A stretch of DNA of 64,000 bases from contig JAZAQT010000470.1 of the NCBI GenBank assembly GCA_036417435.1, forward strand, positions 496,001 through 560,000, written 5' to 3'. The stretch is from Inia geoffrensis (Eukaryota > Chordata > Mammalia > Artiodactyla > Iniidae). The notes beneath the pieces are model-generated. The model had not been told where the DNA came from, made no database searches, and saw only the letters and a program-made list of their open reading frames with translations. Shown piece by piece: positions 10,991-22,566 of the stretch. How positions within the stretch are numbered: the first letter of the stretch is position 1; each line of letters starts with the position of its first letter. The position numbers and the translations under genes were made by a program.

Positions 10991-11995
10991 GGATGTCAGG
11001 ACAGTTATGCCACCGAGGGTATACCTCCAGTAGTTCCTAATTCCTACACACTGCTAGTCATTCTACCAACCACCAGGACATGGTGTTCTGTATTAGACTT
11101 CAATGATGCCTTCTTTCGTATTCCATTAGTCCCAGAGTCACAAGAAATTTTGCCTCGTGATTGGCAGGACTCAACATACAACAAAAATAATACTGCTGGG
11201 CCGCCTCGTCCCAAGGGTATAAAAATTCCCACACCATCTTTGGGAAAGCTTAGCTAAAGACCTAAAAGTTCTACCTCTGGAAAAGGAAACCCTCCTTCAA
11301 TATGCAGACACCAATCTGATCGCCAGCTCTACTAAGGAGGCCTCTGAACTACCAAGCCAATATAGGGTAGAAGTTGTCCAAGAAAAAGCTCAAATATCAC
11401 ACACTAAGGAGACCTGCCTGGGCTTCGTTCTCACAGAAGGTCTGAGAAGCCCATCCCAGGAAAGGGAAGAAACCATTTGCAGCCTTAGACCTTCTAAAAG
11501 TAGAAGACAGCTTAGGAGTTCCTGGGGAGGCTGGGGTTTGCTGCATCTGGATCCCGAACTACAGTCTAATAGCTGGGCCTCTATATGAAACACTGAAAGG
11601 AAAAGATGATGATCCTTTTGAATAGAATCCAGAAGTGGTCTTTCAAGAATGGAAAGAGCGGTCAATTCAGACCCTTGACCTGGAACTCCCTAATTTAGCT
11701 AAACCCTTTGACCTTTACATTCCTGGTGAAAGGTGAATTGCCATTGGAGTATTAGTGCCAAAACTGGGACCACTTGAAAAGGAACAACGCAAGAATGCTA
11801 ACCAGGTAGGATAAACTACGGTCACCAAGGGGCTTGGTCCACCACCACATCTGGCCAGGATACTGGCAGTATCTAAAAACCTGGAAATCAGCAGCCTGAA
11901 AGGCCACCTCCCTCCTAAGGGAAAAGGACCCCATGTGTTGATCCTAACCACCAAACATGCCCTGAGGTTGCAGGGTTCGCTCCATGGGCACACTG
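10991..11995 (+). pseudogene. Degenerate class-I endogenous retrovirus pol remnant (RT to RNase H)
   Basis: Conceptual translation in pieces gives recognisable gammaretrovirus-like reverse transcriptase. PPVVPNSYTLL is at ~11,024 and VLDFNDAFF at ~11,090, holding the first catalytic Asp. LLQYADTNLIAS follows near 11,295 in another frame, where the expected Y-x-D-D active site reads YADT. CCIWIPNY (~11,539) and KPFDLYI (~11,701) lie in the third frame, with a stop at 11,623-11,625 between them. The latter is where the connection leads into RNase H. All three frames are needed and catalytic residues are lost, so this is dead. Part of the finger-palm segment between the first two motifs is also deleted or scrambled. 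No gag, protease or integrase is recognised. Confidence 0.85.
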
Positions 11996-12360
11996 ACCTC
12001 GAGTGAGGAGACCCTCCAACTCCAACCTCCAGAAAGACAACTGGGGGCAATGGGGCCCCATGGCAACTCGTGTAACCATCACTTTACCTGGAGTTTCTCT
12101 CAGAAAACAACAAGAGTGTGTCAAAAAGAGTAGACTACTGCTTTCAGGGCTTACTGCACCCAGAGGGGAGCTAATAAGCTTGGCAGGGGAACCATATATC
12201 ACATTGTCACCATAGAAAAGCCTACAGCCACCGTGGTGATGGTGGCCAATAAGACCAGCTGCAGTCCTGGCTACCTCAAAAGGCTGTTGACTCAGTGTCC
12301 ATCATGGTGTTGTATCACCACTGACCCTGGACTGACTGGGAGTTGAGCAGGCAAGGCTCT
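11996..12360 (+). other. Unclassified, possibly retroviral debris
   Basis: This lies between the pol remnant and a possible env scrap. No motif is recognised in any frame. Its position suggests decayed or deleted provirus interior (integrase and surface-env would be expected here), but 365 bp is far too short to hold them. Confidence 0.4.
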
Positions 12361-12420
12361 GACACCTGGTACTGTTTTTACATTAATTCAGGGGCCTAAT
12401 TGAAGAAAACAAAGACTGCT
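12361..12420 (+). pseudogene. Possible env transmembrane-subunit scrap
   Basis: The frame from 12,367 reads WYCFYINSGA then stop. The cysteine-aromatic-INSG pattern resembles the disulfide-loop region of class-I retroviral transmembrane subunits, and it sits at the right place downstream of pol. Ten residues is weak evidence; chance is a real alternative. Confidence 0.3.
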
Positions 12421-12739
12421 GGTCAGAGCATCTAGGCTGGCAGAAACGGTCAGCCTAAGGTGGCCTAACAAATGTGCGGTGGGGTAAAACCTGCCTCCAC
12501 ATTGTCTCTGCACATCCCTTTCCTGTACCCTTAAAGGTCATTAGAATCTATAACACTTCCAATGCTGGTACTCAGGTGGACGAGCAGGGAGGCAGCAGCT
12601 CTGGGGACAATGAATCTCACCTGGAGGCTGCTGGGGAGAAGTTCTGACCCTCATCCCCGGGTATGAGGGCTCCCAACTCAGCACTCAGCAGTTACAGAAG
12701 AGGGGTCTGCACACTCAGCACTCCAAGAATGAGGAACGG
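12421..12739. other. Unclassified segment
   Basis: No element or reading frame recognised. If the flanking calls are right it would be the env-to-LTR stretch of the provirus. Confidence 0.35.
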
Positions 12740-13215
12740 GACAAAAGGCAGAGGAGGGCTTTGTCACCAGCAAAGCCCATTAAAAATCCCTGGGAGATAA
12801 AAATAGAATCTGGGCAATAAAATAAAGTCTAACCTTTGTTATCCTTTGTGATTTGTCTAGTTTCAAGTGCTCCTAGGTTCCCGCATGCAGAGCTGCCACA
12901 CCCGGCACTTCCGACCAGATTTCCTACTGCAGAATGGCTGGGTCGACATTTCAGCTCCTGGGGCCCAGTGCAGGCTCCAAGATATAGAGCCTGAGCTGCA
13001 TCCAACCCGGCCTCTGAGAGCTCCGCCCCCTCCCTCCCACTGACTCTGACAGGACCTGTACACAGCAGGCCAACACACAGCCTGTGGGGTAGCGCATTCT
13101 CTCACTTCTCCATTCTCTGATCAAAATATAGTTTCCTTTGCTTCTGAACCAAACTCAGTCTCGATCTGTTGGCTCCAATGACACTGGGCAGGGGGATACT
13201 TGTTGGGGTCCATTG
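12740..13215 (+). mobile_element. Possible solo or 3' LTR remnant
   Basis: A canonical AATAAA lies at 12,821 and a degraded one at ~13,124 (aaaatatagtttcc) before cctttgcttctgaacc. A GC-richer stretch with several C-rich blocks lies between them, and the segment ends near gttggggtcc, a form seen around LTR/primer-binding-site borders. Position downstream of pol fits a 3' LTR. No TG...CA ends or target duplication were identified. Confidence 0.35.
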
Positions 13216-13548
13216 TGGAGGATCAGTAACAGAAATTGATAACATTGTAACTTCAATAAACAGATGTGTGAGCCAAACTGTAATTAACATAGAACAGTGT
13301 ATAAGGCTCGGGTAAAATAAGATGTTTCTAACACTTCCATTTTATATTTCCATCATTCTATTATAAGCAAGTTCAGTGAAAAGATTTGTCTTATTTGTCA
13401 GGTCAATATTAGAGAAATGAAGTGATTTCTTTCCAAGGATGCACATCTAATAATCTTGGTTAAAGCTTCAATCTTGTTTTAAATGTTTTTCCATTGAAAA
13501 TTATACCTCTGTTTCAGCTCCCCCATTTCTGAGAAGTATAAAATCTTA
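13216..13548. other. Unclassified AT-rich DNA
   Basis: No repeat family, frame or motif recognised over these 330 bp. It separates the possible LTR from the second LINE-1 scrap. Confidence 0.4.
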
Positions 13549-13730
13549 TACTTTATTATTACCAAAAGGGAAAGTGGGAGGAGGGATAAATTAACAGTTT
13601 GGGATTAACACATACACACTGCTATGTATAAAGTAGATCATCAACAAGGAACTACTATATAGCATAGGGAACTACACTCAATATTTTGCAATAACGTGTA
13701 AGGGGAAAAAATCTGAAAAAGAATAGATAT
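13549..13730 (+). mobile_element. LINE-1 3'-UTR scrap
   Basis: Contains the standard late 3'-UTR series accaaaagggaaagtggg, gagggataaatta, gtttgggattaacac, acaaggaactactatat, agcatagggaacta and gaaaaagaatagatat in order. It shows how the matching part of the satellite unit (for example aaggggaaaggagagtgggg) looked before amplification. Confidence 0.88.
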
Positions 13731-13874
13731 TTTTATTAACATCATCTATCAAGGACAGTTAAAATGTAACCTAAGGGAAGCCGTTGGTGAGTGCTTCTGA
13801 CCCTGACGGCATCAATCATCTAAAGTTCGCACTCTGCCTACATCCCAAGGCCCAAGGTGGCAGGATTTCTAAAA
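13731..13874. other. Unclassified spacer up to the array edge
   Basis: About 140 bp with no recognisable element. The last bases (ctaaaatggtgcag) run into the palindrome of unit 6, and the usual unit sequence left of a palindrome (cagttcgacagtgatg) is missing, so the join is at or within ~10 bp of the palindrome. Confidence 0.6.
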
Positions 13875-15632
13875 TGGTGCAGTTGGCCAAAAAGGGCGTA
13901 TGCATTTTCTCCTGAATATATTCAGGAAAACACGCATATGCACTTTATGGGCAACCAAGAAAGCAAGCAATGCAAATCTGCACACCAAAGAAGTCTCATT
14001 TCCCACCGGTCAAAAGGGCCATCCGAAAAAATTGTAAAACGCAGAAATGCAGGACAGGCCATGGAGAACAGGCAGCCTTTATACACTGATGGGCTGTGTG
14101 TAAACTGAGAAGACGCACTCTGGAGAAGTGTATCCTGGTTTGTAAATCATCTAAAAAGCAGAGCTACAGAGCATAGGGCACTTGCAATCACAGGAGCATA
14201 TCTAGGGAAGTCTAAAAATCAAAAAGACACAGGCACAGCAAAGTTTAGGGCTGCTCTGTTTACAAGAACCTCGACTTCAGTACACCTTAAATACCCCAGG
14301 AAAGAGAACAATGGATAAGGATGGTGTGGTACTTACGCACAATGGATTATCTCTTCACTATGAAATCAATGTAATAAGGCTAGTAGAAGCATAAAGAGTG
14401 GATTGAGTTTCGATGATACTGCTTGAGTTAAGTCACACAGAAAAAGAAACATATCATAAGATATCACTCATAGAGGGAATGTAAATATGACTGCACAACA
14501 ACTGAATTACAAAACAAGAGTGTCTCACATTTAGAAAACACACTTATGTCAGCTTAAGGGGAAAGGTGAGGTGGGGTGATGCATAAAATCAGAGTTTGAA
14601 ATGAACACAGATACCATTCAATAAACCAAATACGTAATAGACAAGATCTACACCTTGCTCAATGAACTGGCCTCAACACACCCTATTCACCACAGAGGAA
14701 TATATGTGAGTAGTAGGAATCTTAAAACCTATGTATTGATATATCTCCATAAGGGACTCAAGTGTGTGCAGAGTGGCACAAACACAGCAGTGATAATCAG
14801 CTAAACACCATTATAAAAATAAATTTTAAAAACAAAACACAGAGACAAAGAAAGAGAGAAACACTCGTACAAAATTGATTCAGGGGCTGTGATGCAAAGT
14901 GGATTGATCACATATAAACCCATAGCTGGATAAGACATAAGGCTGGACACATGGGGCTGTGAGGATTGGTTAGCTTTGGTGAGCAAATGCCGAACCTCTA
15001 ATATAATACTTAAAGCTACTCATTCCATGGGTCACAACACTCCAGGTTTAAGGGAATCTTCTTACAGCGAAACCATGCATGAGAAACCCAACAGATGGTA
15101 TACCATGTGATTGGGAAAGGTTTCTAAAACGCACCTCATTTTTCCTCTACTGGATCACAGGATCGACCTTCCAGCCGCTTTACTAACAATCACACCACTT
15201 GCATAGTCAATGCCTTTAATTTCCTGTTTTGCACAGTCTGCAATTAGTACAGAGGATGAATGGGAAGAGGGAGAAACAATGAAAAATTAGCCGTAAGGGC
15301 TTTGATGGGCACATTTCACTCTCATTTCACATGAGGAAGAAGTATTAACCAAAGGCTCAGCAAGTCGCCTGAAAACAAGAATATGGATTGAAGCAATCTT
15401 GCAGTTTTTCAGTCAGCTCACAAGAAAGGGAGCTGAAAAAAGGAGCTCAGAGGAACTGTAATTCACAAAACAGCAGAGTTACAAATGACTGCTATCATCC
15501 AGAAATATATTTAAGTAAGGATGCGAAGAAGACTTGAAAGCGAGGGAGAATTGCAGGAAAGCGATTTCAAGTGATAGATTGGAATTTCATTTAAAGCATA
15601 GGGAAAGAGGCACAACTTCAACAGTGATGCAC
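13875..15632 (+). repeat. Unit 6 (diverged edge unit)
   Basis: Satellite sequence begins within a few bases of the palindrome (13,883). From there to the next palindrome is 1750 bp, the longest spacing in the window. The unit is recognisable along its whole length but carries many substitutions and small indels. Confidence 0.92.
13883..13954. repeat. Palindrome of edge unit 6, imperfect
   Basis: Seven arm mismatches of 36. The flanks are gttggcc at left and gcaac at right, so pairing extends one base further out than in the main array. This suggests a longer ancestral inverted repeat. It is the first recognisable satellite sequence after the island. Confidence 0.9.
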
Positions 15633-15704
15633 ATGGCCAAAAAGAGCATATGCATTTTTTCCTGATTATATTCAGGAAAATATGCATACGCCCTTTTTGG
15701 CCAA
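15633..15704. repeat. Palindrome of edge unit 7, imperfect
   Basis: Five mismatches of 36. At arm position 22 both arms have the same change (tatgca in each direction). This may be gene conversion between arms or two independent CpG losses, since the canonical base sits in a CpG. Confidence 0.9.
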
Positions 15705-17363
15705 CCAAGAAAGCCTGCAATGGAAATCCGCACTACAATGAAGTCTCACGTCCCAATGCTCAAAAGAGCTGTCTGAAAAAATTGTAAAATCCAGAGAGGC
15801 AGGACAGAAAGTGGAGAACAGGCAGCCTTTTTATGCTGTTGGGTGGGATGTAAATTGCCAACAGCCACTCTGGAGAAGTATACGGTGTTTTCTGAAACAT
15901 ATAAAAAAACCAAGCTACAAAACCGAGGGCACTTCCACTTATGGTCCTACAGATTAGGAAAATTCAACTGAAAAAGACACAGCCACCCCAAAGTTTGGGG
16001 CTGCTCTGTTTACAAGAACCTCGACTATGGTACAATTTCAATAGCCCAGAAAGAGAAAAAATAGATATAGAAGTTGTGGTACTTAAGTACAATAGAATAT
16101 TACTCAGCAATGAAATTAATGTCACCAGGCCCATAGCAGCATAATAAGTGGTTTACGTACGATGATTCTAAGTGAAATAAGTCACACAGAAAAAGAAACA
16201 TCATAAGTTATCACTAATACCGGGAATGTAAACACGGCTACACATGAACTGTATGACAAAACACAATAGTCTCACATTTACCAAAGAAACTTAAGGTTGC
16301 TTAATGGAAAAGGTGAGTTGGGAGGCTGTATAAGAGCAGAGGTTGAAATTAGTACAGATACCATTCCATAAGCCAAATATATACTAGACAAGACCTACAC
16401 CTTGCTCAACGAAATGGACATGACATCCTGTATTCACTGCCTAGGAATATACCTGACCACGAAGAAACTTAAAACCCATGTATTTGTAGGTCGCTGTAAT
16501 AGAATCATGTGTGTGTACAGCGGCACAAACACAGCAGTGAAAATTAGCTATATCCTATTATAAAAATAAATTGCAAAAACAAAACACAAAAACAGTGAAA
16601 TAGAGAGAAATTCTTAACGCTTTCATTCAGGGCTTGTGATGAAACCTGGATTTCTCTCTACATACACAGCTGGGGGAGATACAAGGCTGGACACTTGGGG
16701 CTGATAGTATTGCTGAGGGAATGCAGACCCTTTTAGGTAATGGTGCATGGTTCCCATTGCACGGGTCCCAAATCTCCACGTTTAAGGGATTTATCCTTCA
16801 GCTAAAATATGCATGGAAAACCCAGAATATGGTCCACGAAGTGATCAGGCAAAAATTCTAAAACTCATCGCCATTTTCACCCCCTGGTACTCGAGTTTGC
16901 CGTTCCAGATGCGATATTAACATTCTCCCCACTTGGAGACTCAGTGCCTTTGACCTCTTGTTTGGCGCAGTTTGCAATTTCTGTGGAAGATGAACAGGAA
17001 TGAGAACCAATGAGCGGCTAACTCGTTATGTTTGGACGGGCACATTGAACTCTGATTTCCCTACAGGAAGAAGAATTCACCAAAGGCTCAGCATGCCATG
17101 CCGGAACGAGATTAGGGACTGAAGCAATTCTTCGGGTTTTCGGTCAGCTCACAAGAAAGCGAGTTGAGAAAAGGAGATTTTTGGCACTGTAACTCACAAT
17201 CCTGCAGAGTTCCAAATGACCCCTATCATCCAAAAATTTATTGAATGAAGGCTGTGAAGAGGACTTGAAAGCGACGCAGAATTGCAGAAAACACATATCA
17301 GGAGGTAGATAAGAATTGCTCTGAAAGCGTAGGAAAAAAGGCAGCAGTTCGACAGTGATGCAC
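15633..17363 (+). repeat. Unit 7 (diverged edge unit)
   Basis: 1731 bp. The first ~690 bp are diverged. From 16,317 it matches the window start at offset 16,316. The palindrome has five arm mismatches plus one position where both arms carry the same change. Confidence 0.93.
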
Positions 17364-19006
17364 TTGGCCAAAAAGTGCGTATGCGTTGTTTCCTGAATAT
17401 ATTCAGGAAACAGCACATACGTCCTTTTTGGCCAACCAAGCAAGCCTGCAATGGAAATCCGCCCTACAAGGCAGTCTCACTTCCCACCGATCCAAAGGGC
17501 CGTCCGAAAAAAGTGTAAAATCCAGAGATGCAGGACAGACCATGGAGAACAGGCAGCCTTGTTATGCTGATGGGCGGGATGTAAATTGCCAACAGCCTCT
17601 CTGGAGAAGTGGATGGTGTTTCCTTGAACAAAGAAAAAAACAGGCTAGAGAGCCTAGGGCACTTCCACTTATGGTGTTATAGATTCTGAAAATTTAAATG
17701 AAAAAGACACAGCCACACCAAAGTTTGGGGCTGCTCTGTGTACAGGAGCATTGACTATGGTACAACTTCAATAGCCCAGAAAGAGAAAAATGGATATAGA
17801 AGTTGTGATACATCCCTACAATGGAATATCACTCAACAGTGAAATCAATGGCAACAGACCAGTGGCAGCATAATGAGTGGATTTAGTTACGATGATTCTA
17901 AGTGAAATAAGTCACACAGAAAAATAAACATCATAAGATATCACTAATACCAGGAATGTAAACATGGCTACGCGTGAACTGCATTACAAAACACAACAGA
18001 GTCTCATATTTACAAAAGAAACTTATGCTTTCTTACGGGGAAAGGAGAGTGGGGAGGCTGCATAAACCCAGAGGTTGACATTAGGACAGATTCCATTCCA
18101 TAAGCCAAATATATATTAGACGAGACCTACTCCTTGCTCAACCAAATGGACTCAACACCCCATATTCAAAACCTAGGAATATACCTGTCTAGGAAGAAAA
18201 TTAAAACTCATGCATTTATAGGTCTCCGTAAGAAAATCATTTGTGTACAGCAGCATACACACATCAGTGTAAATAAGCTAAATCCATTTATAAAAATAAA
18301 TTTGAAAAAGAAAACACAAGGACTGTGAAATAGAGAGAAATTCTCAAATAAGACCTTCAGGGATTGTGAGAAATCTTGGATTTACCACTTCTACATCCGC
18401 AGCTGTGGGAGAGATAAGGCTGGACACTTGGGGCTGATACAATTGATGAGGGAATGCAGACCCGTTGAGGTAACGGTGCATGGTTCCCATTCCACGGGTC
18501 AAAAATCTTCACTATTAAGGGATATATCCTTCAGCTAAAATATGCATGGAAAACCCAGAATATTGTCCACGAAGTGATCAGGCAAAATTTCGAAAACTCA
18601 TCGCCATTTTCGCCTCCTGATACTCGAGTTCGCCGTTCCAGATGCGATATTAACATTCTCCCCACTTGGAGAGTCAGTGCCTTTGACCTCTTGTTTGGCA
18701 CAGTTTGCAATTTCTGTGGAAGATGAACAGGAATAAGGAGAACCAATGAGCGGCTAACTCGATGTGTTTGGACGGGCACATTGAACTCTGATTTCCCTAC
18801 AGGAAGAAGAATTCACCAAAGGCTCAGCGGGCCATGCCGGAACGAGATTAGGGCCTGAAGCAATTCTTCGGGTTTGCGGTCAGCTCACAAGAAAGCGAGT
18901 TGAGAAAAGGAGATCTTTGGCACTGTAACTCACAATCCTGCAGAGTTCCAAATGACCCCTATCATCCAAAAATTTATTGAAGGAAGGCTGTGAAGAGGAC
19001 TTCAAC
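16317..19006 (+). repeat. Segmental duplicate, copy B (offset 16,316)
   Basis: Partner of 1-2690. Upstream of 16,317 lie diverged units and the island; what lies upstream of copy A is not visible here. Later differences include acttcaacg near 19,008 and acagatatc near 19,027. Confidence 0.85.
17364..17435. repeat. Palindrome of unit 8, arms changed together
   Basis: Same paired G/C at arm position 25 as unit 1, plus one further unmatched change in the right arm (aaacagcac). Confidence 0.95.
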
Positions 19007-19099
19007 GCGACGCAGAATTGCAGAAAACAGATATCAGGGGGTAGATAAGAATTGCTCTGAAAGCGTAGGAAAAGAGGCAGCAGTTCGACAGTGATGCAC
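17364..19099 (+). repeat. Unit 8
   Basis: 1736 bp. It is the partner of unit 1 (offset 16,316) and shares the paired change in the palindrome arms, plus one private base in the right arm (aaacagcac). Confidence 0.95.
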
Positions 19100-20831
19100 T
19101 TGGCCAAAAAGGGCGTATGCGTTTTTTCCTGAATATATTCAGGAAAAAACGCATACGCCCTTTTTGGCCAACCAAGCAAGCCTGCAATGGAAATCCGCAC
19201 TACAAGAAGTCTCACTTCCCACCGATCCAAAGGGCCGTCCGAAAAAAGTGTAAAATCCAGAGAGGCAGGACAGGCCATGTAGAACCGGCAGCCTTGTTAT
19301 GCTGATGGGCGGGATGTAAATTGCCAACAGCCACTCTGGAGAAGTGGATGGTGTTTCCTGGAACAAAGAAAAAACCAAGCTAGAGAGCCTAGGGCACTTC
19401 CACTTATGGTGCTATAGATTCGGAAAATTTAAATGAAAAAGACACAGCCACACCAAAGTTTGGGGCTGCTCTGTGTACGGGATCCTTGACTATGGTACAA
19501 CTTTAATACCCCAGAAAGAGAAAAATGGATATAGAAGTTGTGGTACATCCCTACAATGGTATATCACTCAACAATGAAATCAATGGCAACACACCAGTAG
19601 CAGCATAATGACAGGATTTAGTTATGATGATTCTAAGTGAAATAAGTCACACAGAAAAAGACACATCATACGATATCACTAATACCGGGAATGTAAACAC
19701 GGCTACGTGTGAACTGCATTACAAAACACAACAGAGTCTCACATTTACAAAAGAAACTTATGCTTGCTTAAGGGGAAAGGAGAGTGGGGAGGCTGCATAA
19801 AACCAGAGGTTCATATTAGGACAGATACCTTTCCACAAGCCAAATATATATTAGACAAGACCTACTCCTTGCTCAACGAAATGGACTCAACACCCCGTAT
19901 TCAAAACCTAGGAATATGCCTGACTATGAAGAAAATTAAAACCCATACATTTATAGGTCTCCATAAGAAAATCATTTGTGTACAGCACCATACACACAGC
20001 AGTGTCAATAAGCTAAATCCCCTTATAAAAATAAATTTGAAAAACAAAACACAAGGACTGTGAAATAGAGAGAAATTCTTAAATAAGTCCTTCAGGGCTT
20101 GTGAGGAATCTTGGATTTACCACCTCTACATCCACAGCTGGGGGAGAGATAAGGCTGGACACTTGGGGCTGATAGTATTGGTGAGGGAATGCAGACCCTT
20201 TGAGGTAATGGTGCATGGTTCCCATTCCACGGGTCCCAAATCTCCACGTTTAAGGGATTTATCCTTCAGCTAAAATATGCATGGAAAACCCAGAATATGG
20301 TCCACGAAGTGATCAGGCATAATTTCTAAAACTCATCGCCATTTTCGCCCCCTGATACTCGAGTTCGCCGTTCCAGATGCGATATTAACATTCTCCCCAC
20401 TTGGAGAGTCAGTGCCTTTGACCTCTTGTTTGGCACAGTTTGCAATTTCTGTGGAAGATGAACAGGAATAAGGAGAACCAATGAGCGGCTAACTCGATGT
20501 GTTTGGACGGGCACATTGAACTCTGATTTCCCTACAGGAAGAAGAGTTCACCAAAGGCTCAGCGGGCCATGCCGGAACGAGATTACGGCCTGAAGCAATT
20601 CTTCGGGTTTTCGGTCAGCTCACAAGAAAGCGAGTTGAGAAGAGATCTTTGGCACTGTAACTCACAATCCTGCAGAGTTCCAAATGACCCCTATCATCCA
20701 AAAATTTATTGAAGGAAGGCTGTGAAGAGGACTTGAACGCGACGCAGAATTGCAGAAAACAGATATCAGGGGGTAGATAAGAATTGCTCTGAAAGCGTAG
20801 GAAAAGAGGCAGCAGTTCGACAGTGATGCAC
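19100..20831 (+). repeat. Unit 9
   Basis: 1732 bp: m1 removes one base and a 3-base loss in gagttgagaagagatc (near 20,635) removes three. This is the first unit of the homogeneous array type and its palindrome is perfect. Confidence 0.95.
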
Positions 20832-22566
20832 TTGGCCAAAAAGGGCGTATGCGTTTTTTCCTGAATATATTCAGGAAAAAACGCATACGCCCTTTTTGGC
20901 CAACCAAGCAAGCCTGCAATGGAAATCCGCACTACAAGAAGTCTCACTTCCCACCGATCCAAAGGGCCGTCCGAAAAAAGTGTAAAATCCAGAGAGGCAG
21001 GACAGGCCGTGGAGAACAGGCAGCCTTGTTATGCTGATGGGCGGGATGTAAATTGCCAACAGCCACTCTGGAGAAGTGGATGGTGTTTCCTGGAACAAAG
21101 AAAAAACCAAGCTAGAGAGCCTAGGGCACTTCCACTTATGGTGCTATAGATTCGGAAAATTTAAATGAAAAAGACACAGCCACACCAAAGTTTGGGGCTG
21201 CTCTGTGTACGGGATCCTTGACTATGGTACAATTTTAATAGCCCAGAAAGAGAAAAATGGATATAGAAGTTGTGGTACATCCCTACAATGGAATATCACT
21301 CAACAATGAAATCCATGGCAACACACCAGTAGCAGCATAATGACAGGATTTAGTTATGATGATTCTAAGTGAAATAAGTCACACAGAAAAAGAAACATCA
21401 TAAGATATCACTAATACCGGGAATGTAAACACGGCTACGTGTGAACTGCATTACAAAACACAACAGAGTCTCACATTTACAAAAGAAACTTATGCTTGCT
21501 TAAGGGGAAAGGAGAGTGGGGAGGCTGCATAAAACCAGAGGTTGACATTAGGACAGATACCATTCCATAAGCCAAATATATATTAGACAAGAGCTACTCC
21601 TTGCTCAACAAAATGGACTCAACACCCCGTATTCAAAACCTAGGAATATGCCTGAGTATGAAGAAAATTAAAACCCATACATTTATAGGTCTCCATAAGA
21701 AAATCATTTGTGTACAGCACCATACACACAGCAGTGTCAATAAGCTAAATCCCCTTATAAAAATAAATTTGAAAAACAAAACACAAGGACTGTGAAATAG
21801 AGAGAAATTCTTAAATAAGTCCTTCAGGGCTTGTGAGGAATCTTGGATTTACCACCTCTACATCCACAGCTGGGGGAGAGATAAGGCTGGACACTTGGGG
21901 CTGATAGTATTGGTGAGGGAATGCAGACCCTTTGAGGTAATTGTGCATGGTTCCCATTCCACGGGTCCCAAATCTCCACGTTTAAGGGATTTATCCTTCA
22001 GCTAAAATATGCATGGAAAACCCAGAATATGGTCCACGAAGTGATCAGGCATAATTTCTAAAACTCATCGCCATTTTCGCCCCCTGATACTCGAGTTCGC
22101 CGTTCCAGATGCGATATTAACATTCTCCCCACTTGAAGAGTCAGTGCCTTTGACCTCTTGTTTGGCACAGTTTGCAATTTCTGTGGAAGATGAACAGGAA
22201 TAAGGAGAACCAATGAGCGGCTAACTCGATGTGTTTGGACGGGCACATTGAACTCTGATTTCCCTACAGGAAGAAGAATTCACCAAAGGCTCAGCGGGCC
22301 ATGCCGGAACGAGATTAGGGCCTGAAGCAATTCTTCGGGTTTTCGGTCAGCTCACAAGAAAGCGAGTTGAGAAAAGGAGATCTTTGGCACTGTAACTCAC
22401 AATCCTGCAGAGTTCCAAATGACCCCTAGCATCCAAAAATTTATTGAAGGAAGGCTGTGAAGAGGACTTGAACGCGACGCAGAATTGCAGAAAAGAGATA
22501 TCAGGGGGTAGATAAGAATTGCTCTGAAAGCGTAGGAAAAGAGGCAGCAGTTCGACAGTGATGCAC
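20832..22566 (+). repeat. Unit 10
   Basis: 1735 bp; m1, m7 and m13. Also gagctactcc and aacaaaatgg near 21,590-21,612, related to the subtype seen again in units 27, 31 and 34. Confidence 0.95.

Larger units (their letters stand above)
8791..13874. other. Retroelement island interrupting the array
   Basis: This 5.1-kb stretch contains no satellite unit. It joins the array by microhomology at the left and at a palindrome at the right. Its contents are LINE-1 pieces in the same orientation as the satellite, degenerate retroviral sequence and unclassified DNA. The array units on both sides are the most diverged in the window, which suggests an old array edge or old interruption. Confidence 0.85.

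Noticed and set aside
10991..11995. Functional retroviral polymerase
   Set aside because: Three frames are needed, there is an in-frame stop at 11,623, and the active-site box has lost its second Asp.
8791..13874. tRNA-derived SINE of the cetacean/hippo/ruminant type
   Set aside because: No A-box/B-box pair or tRNA-like head was recognised in the island; the A run at 9639-9654 has no SINE body in front of it.
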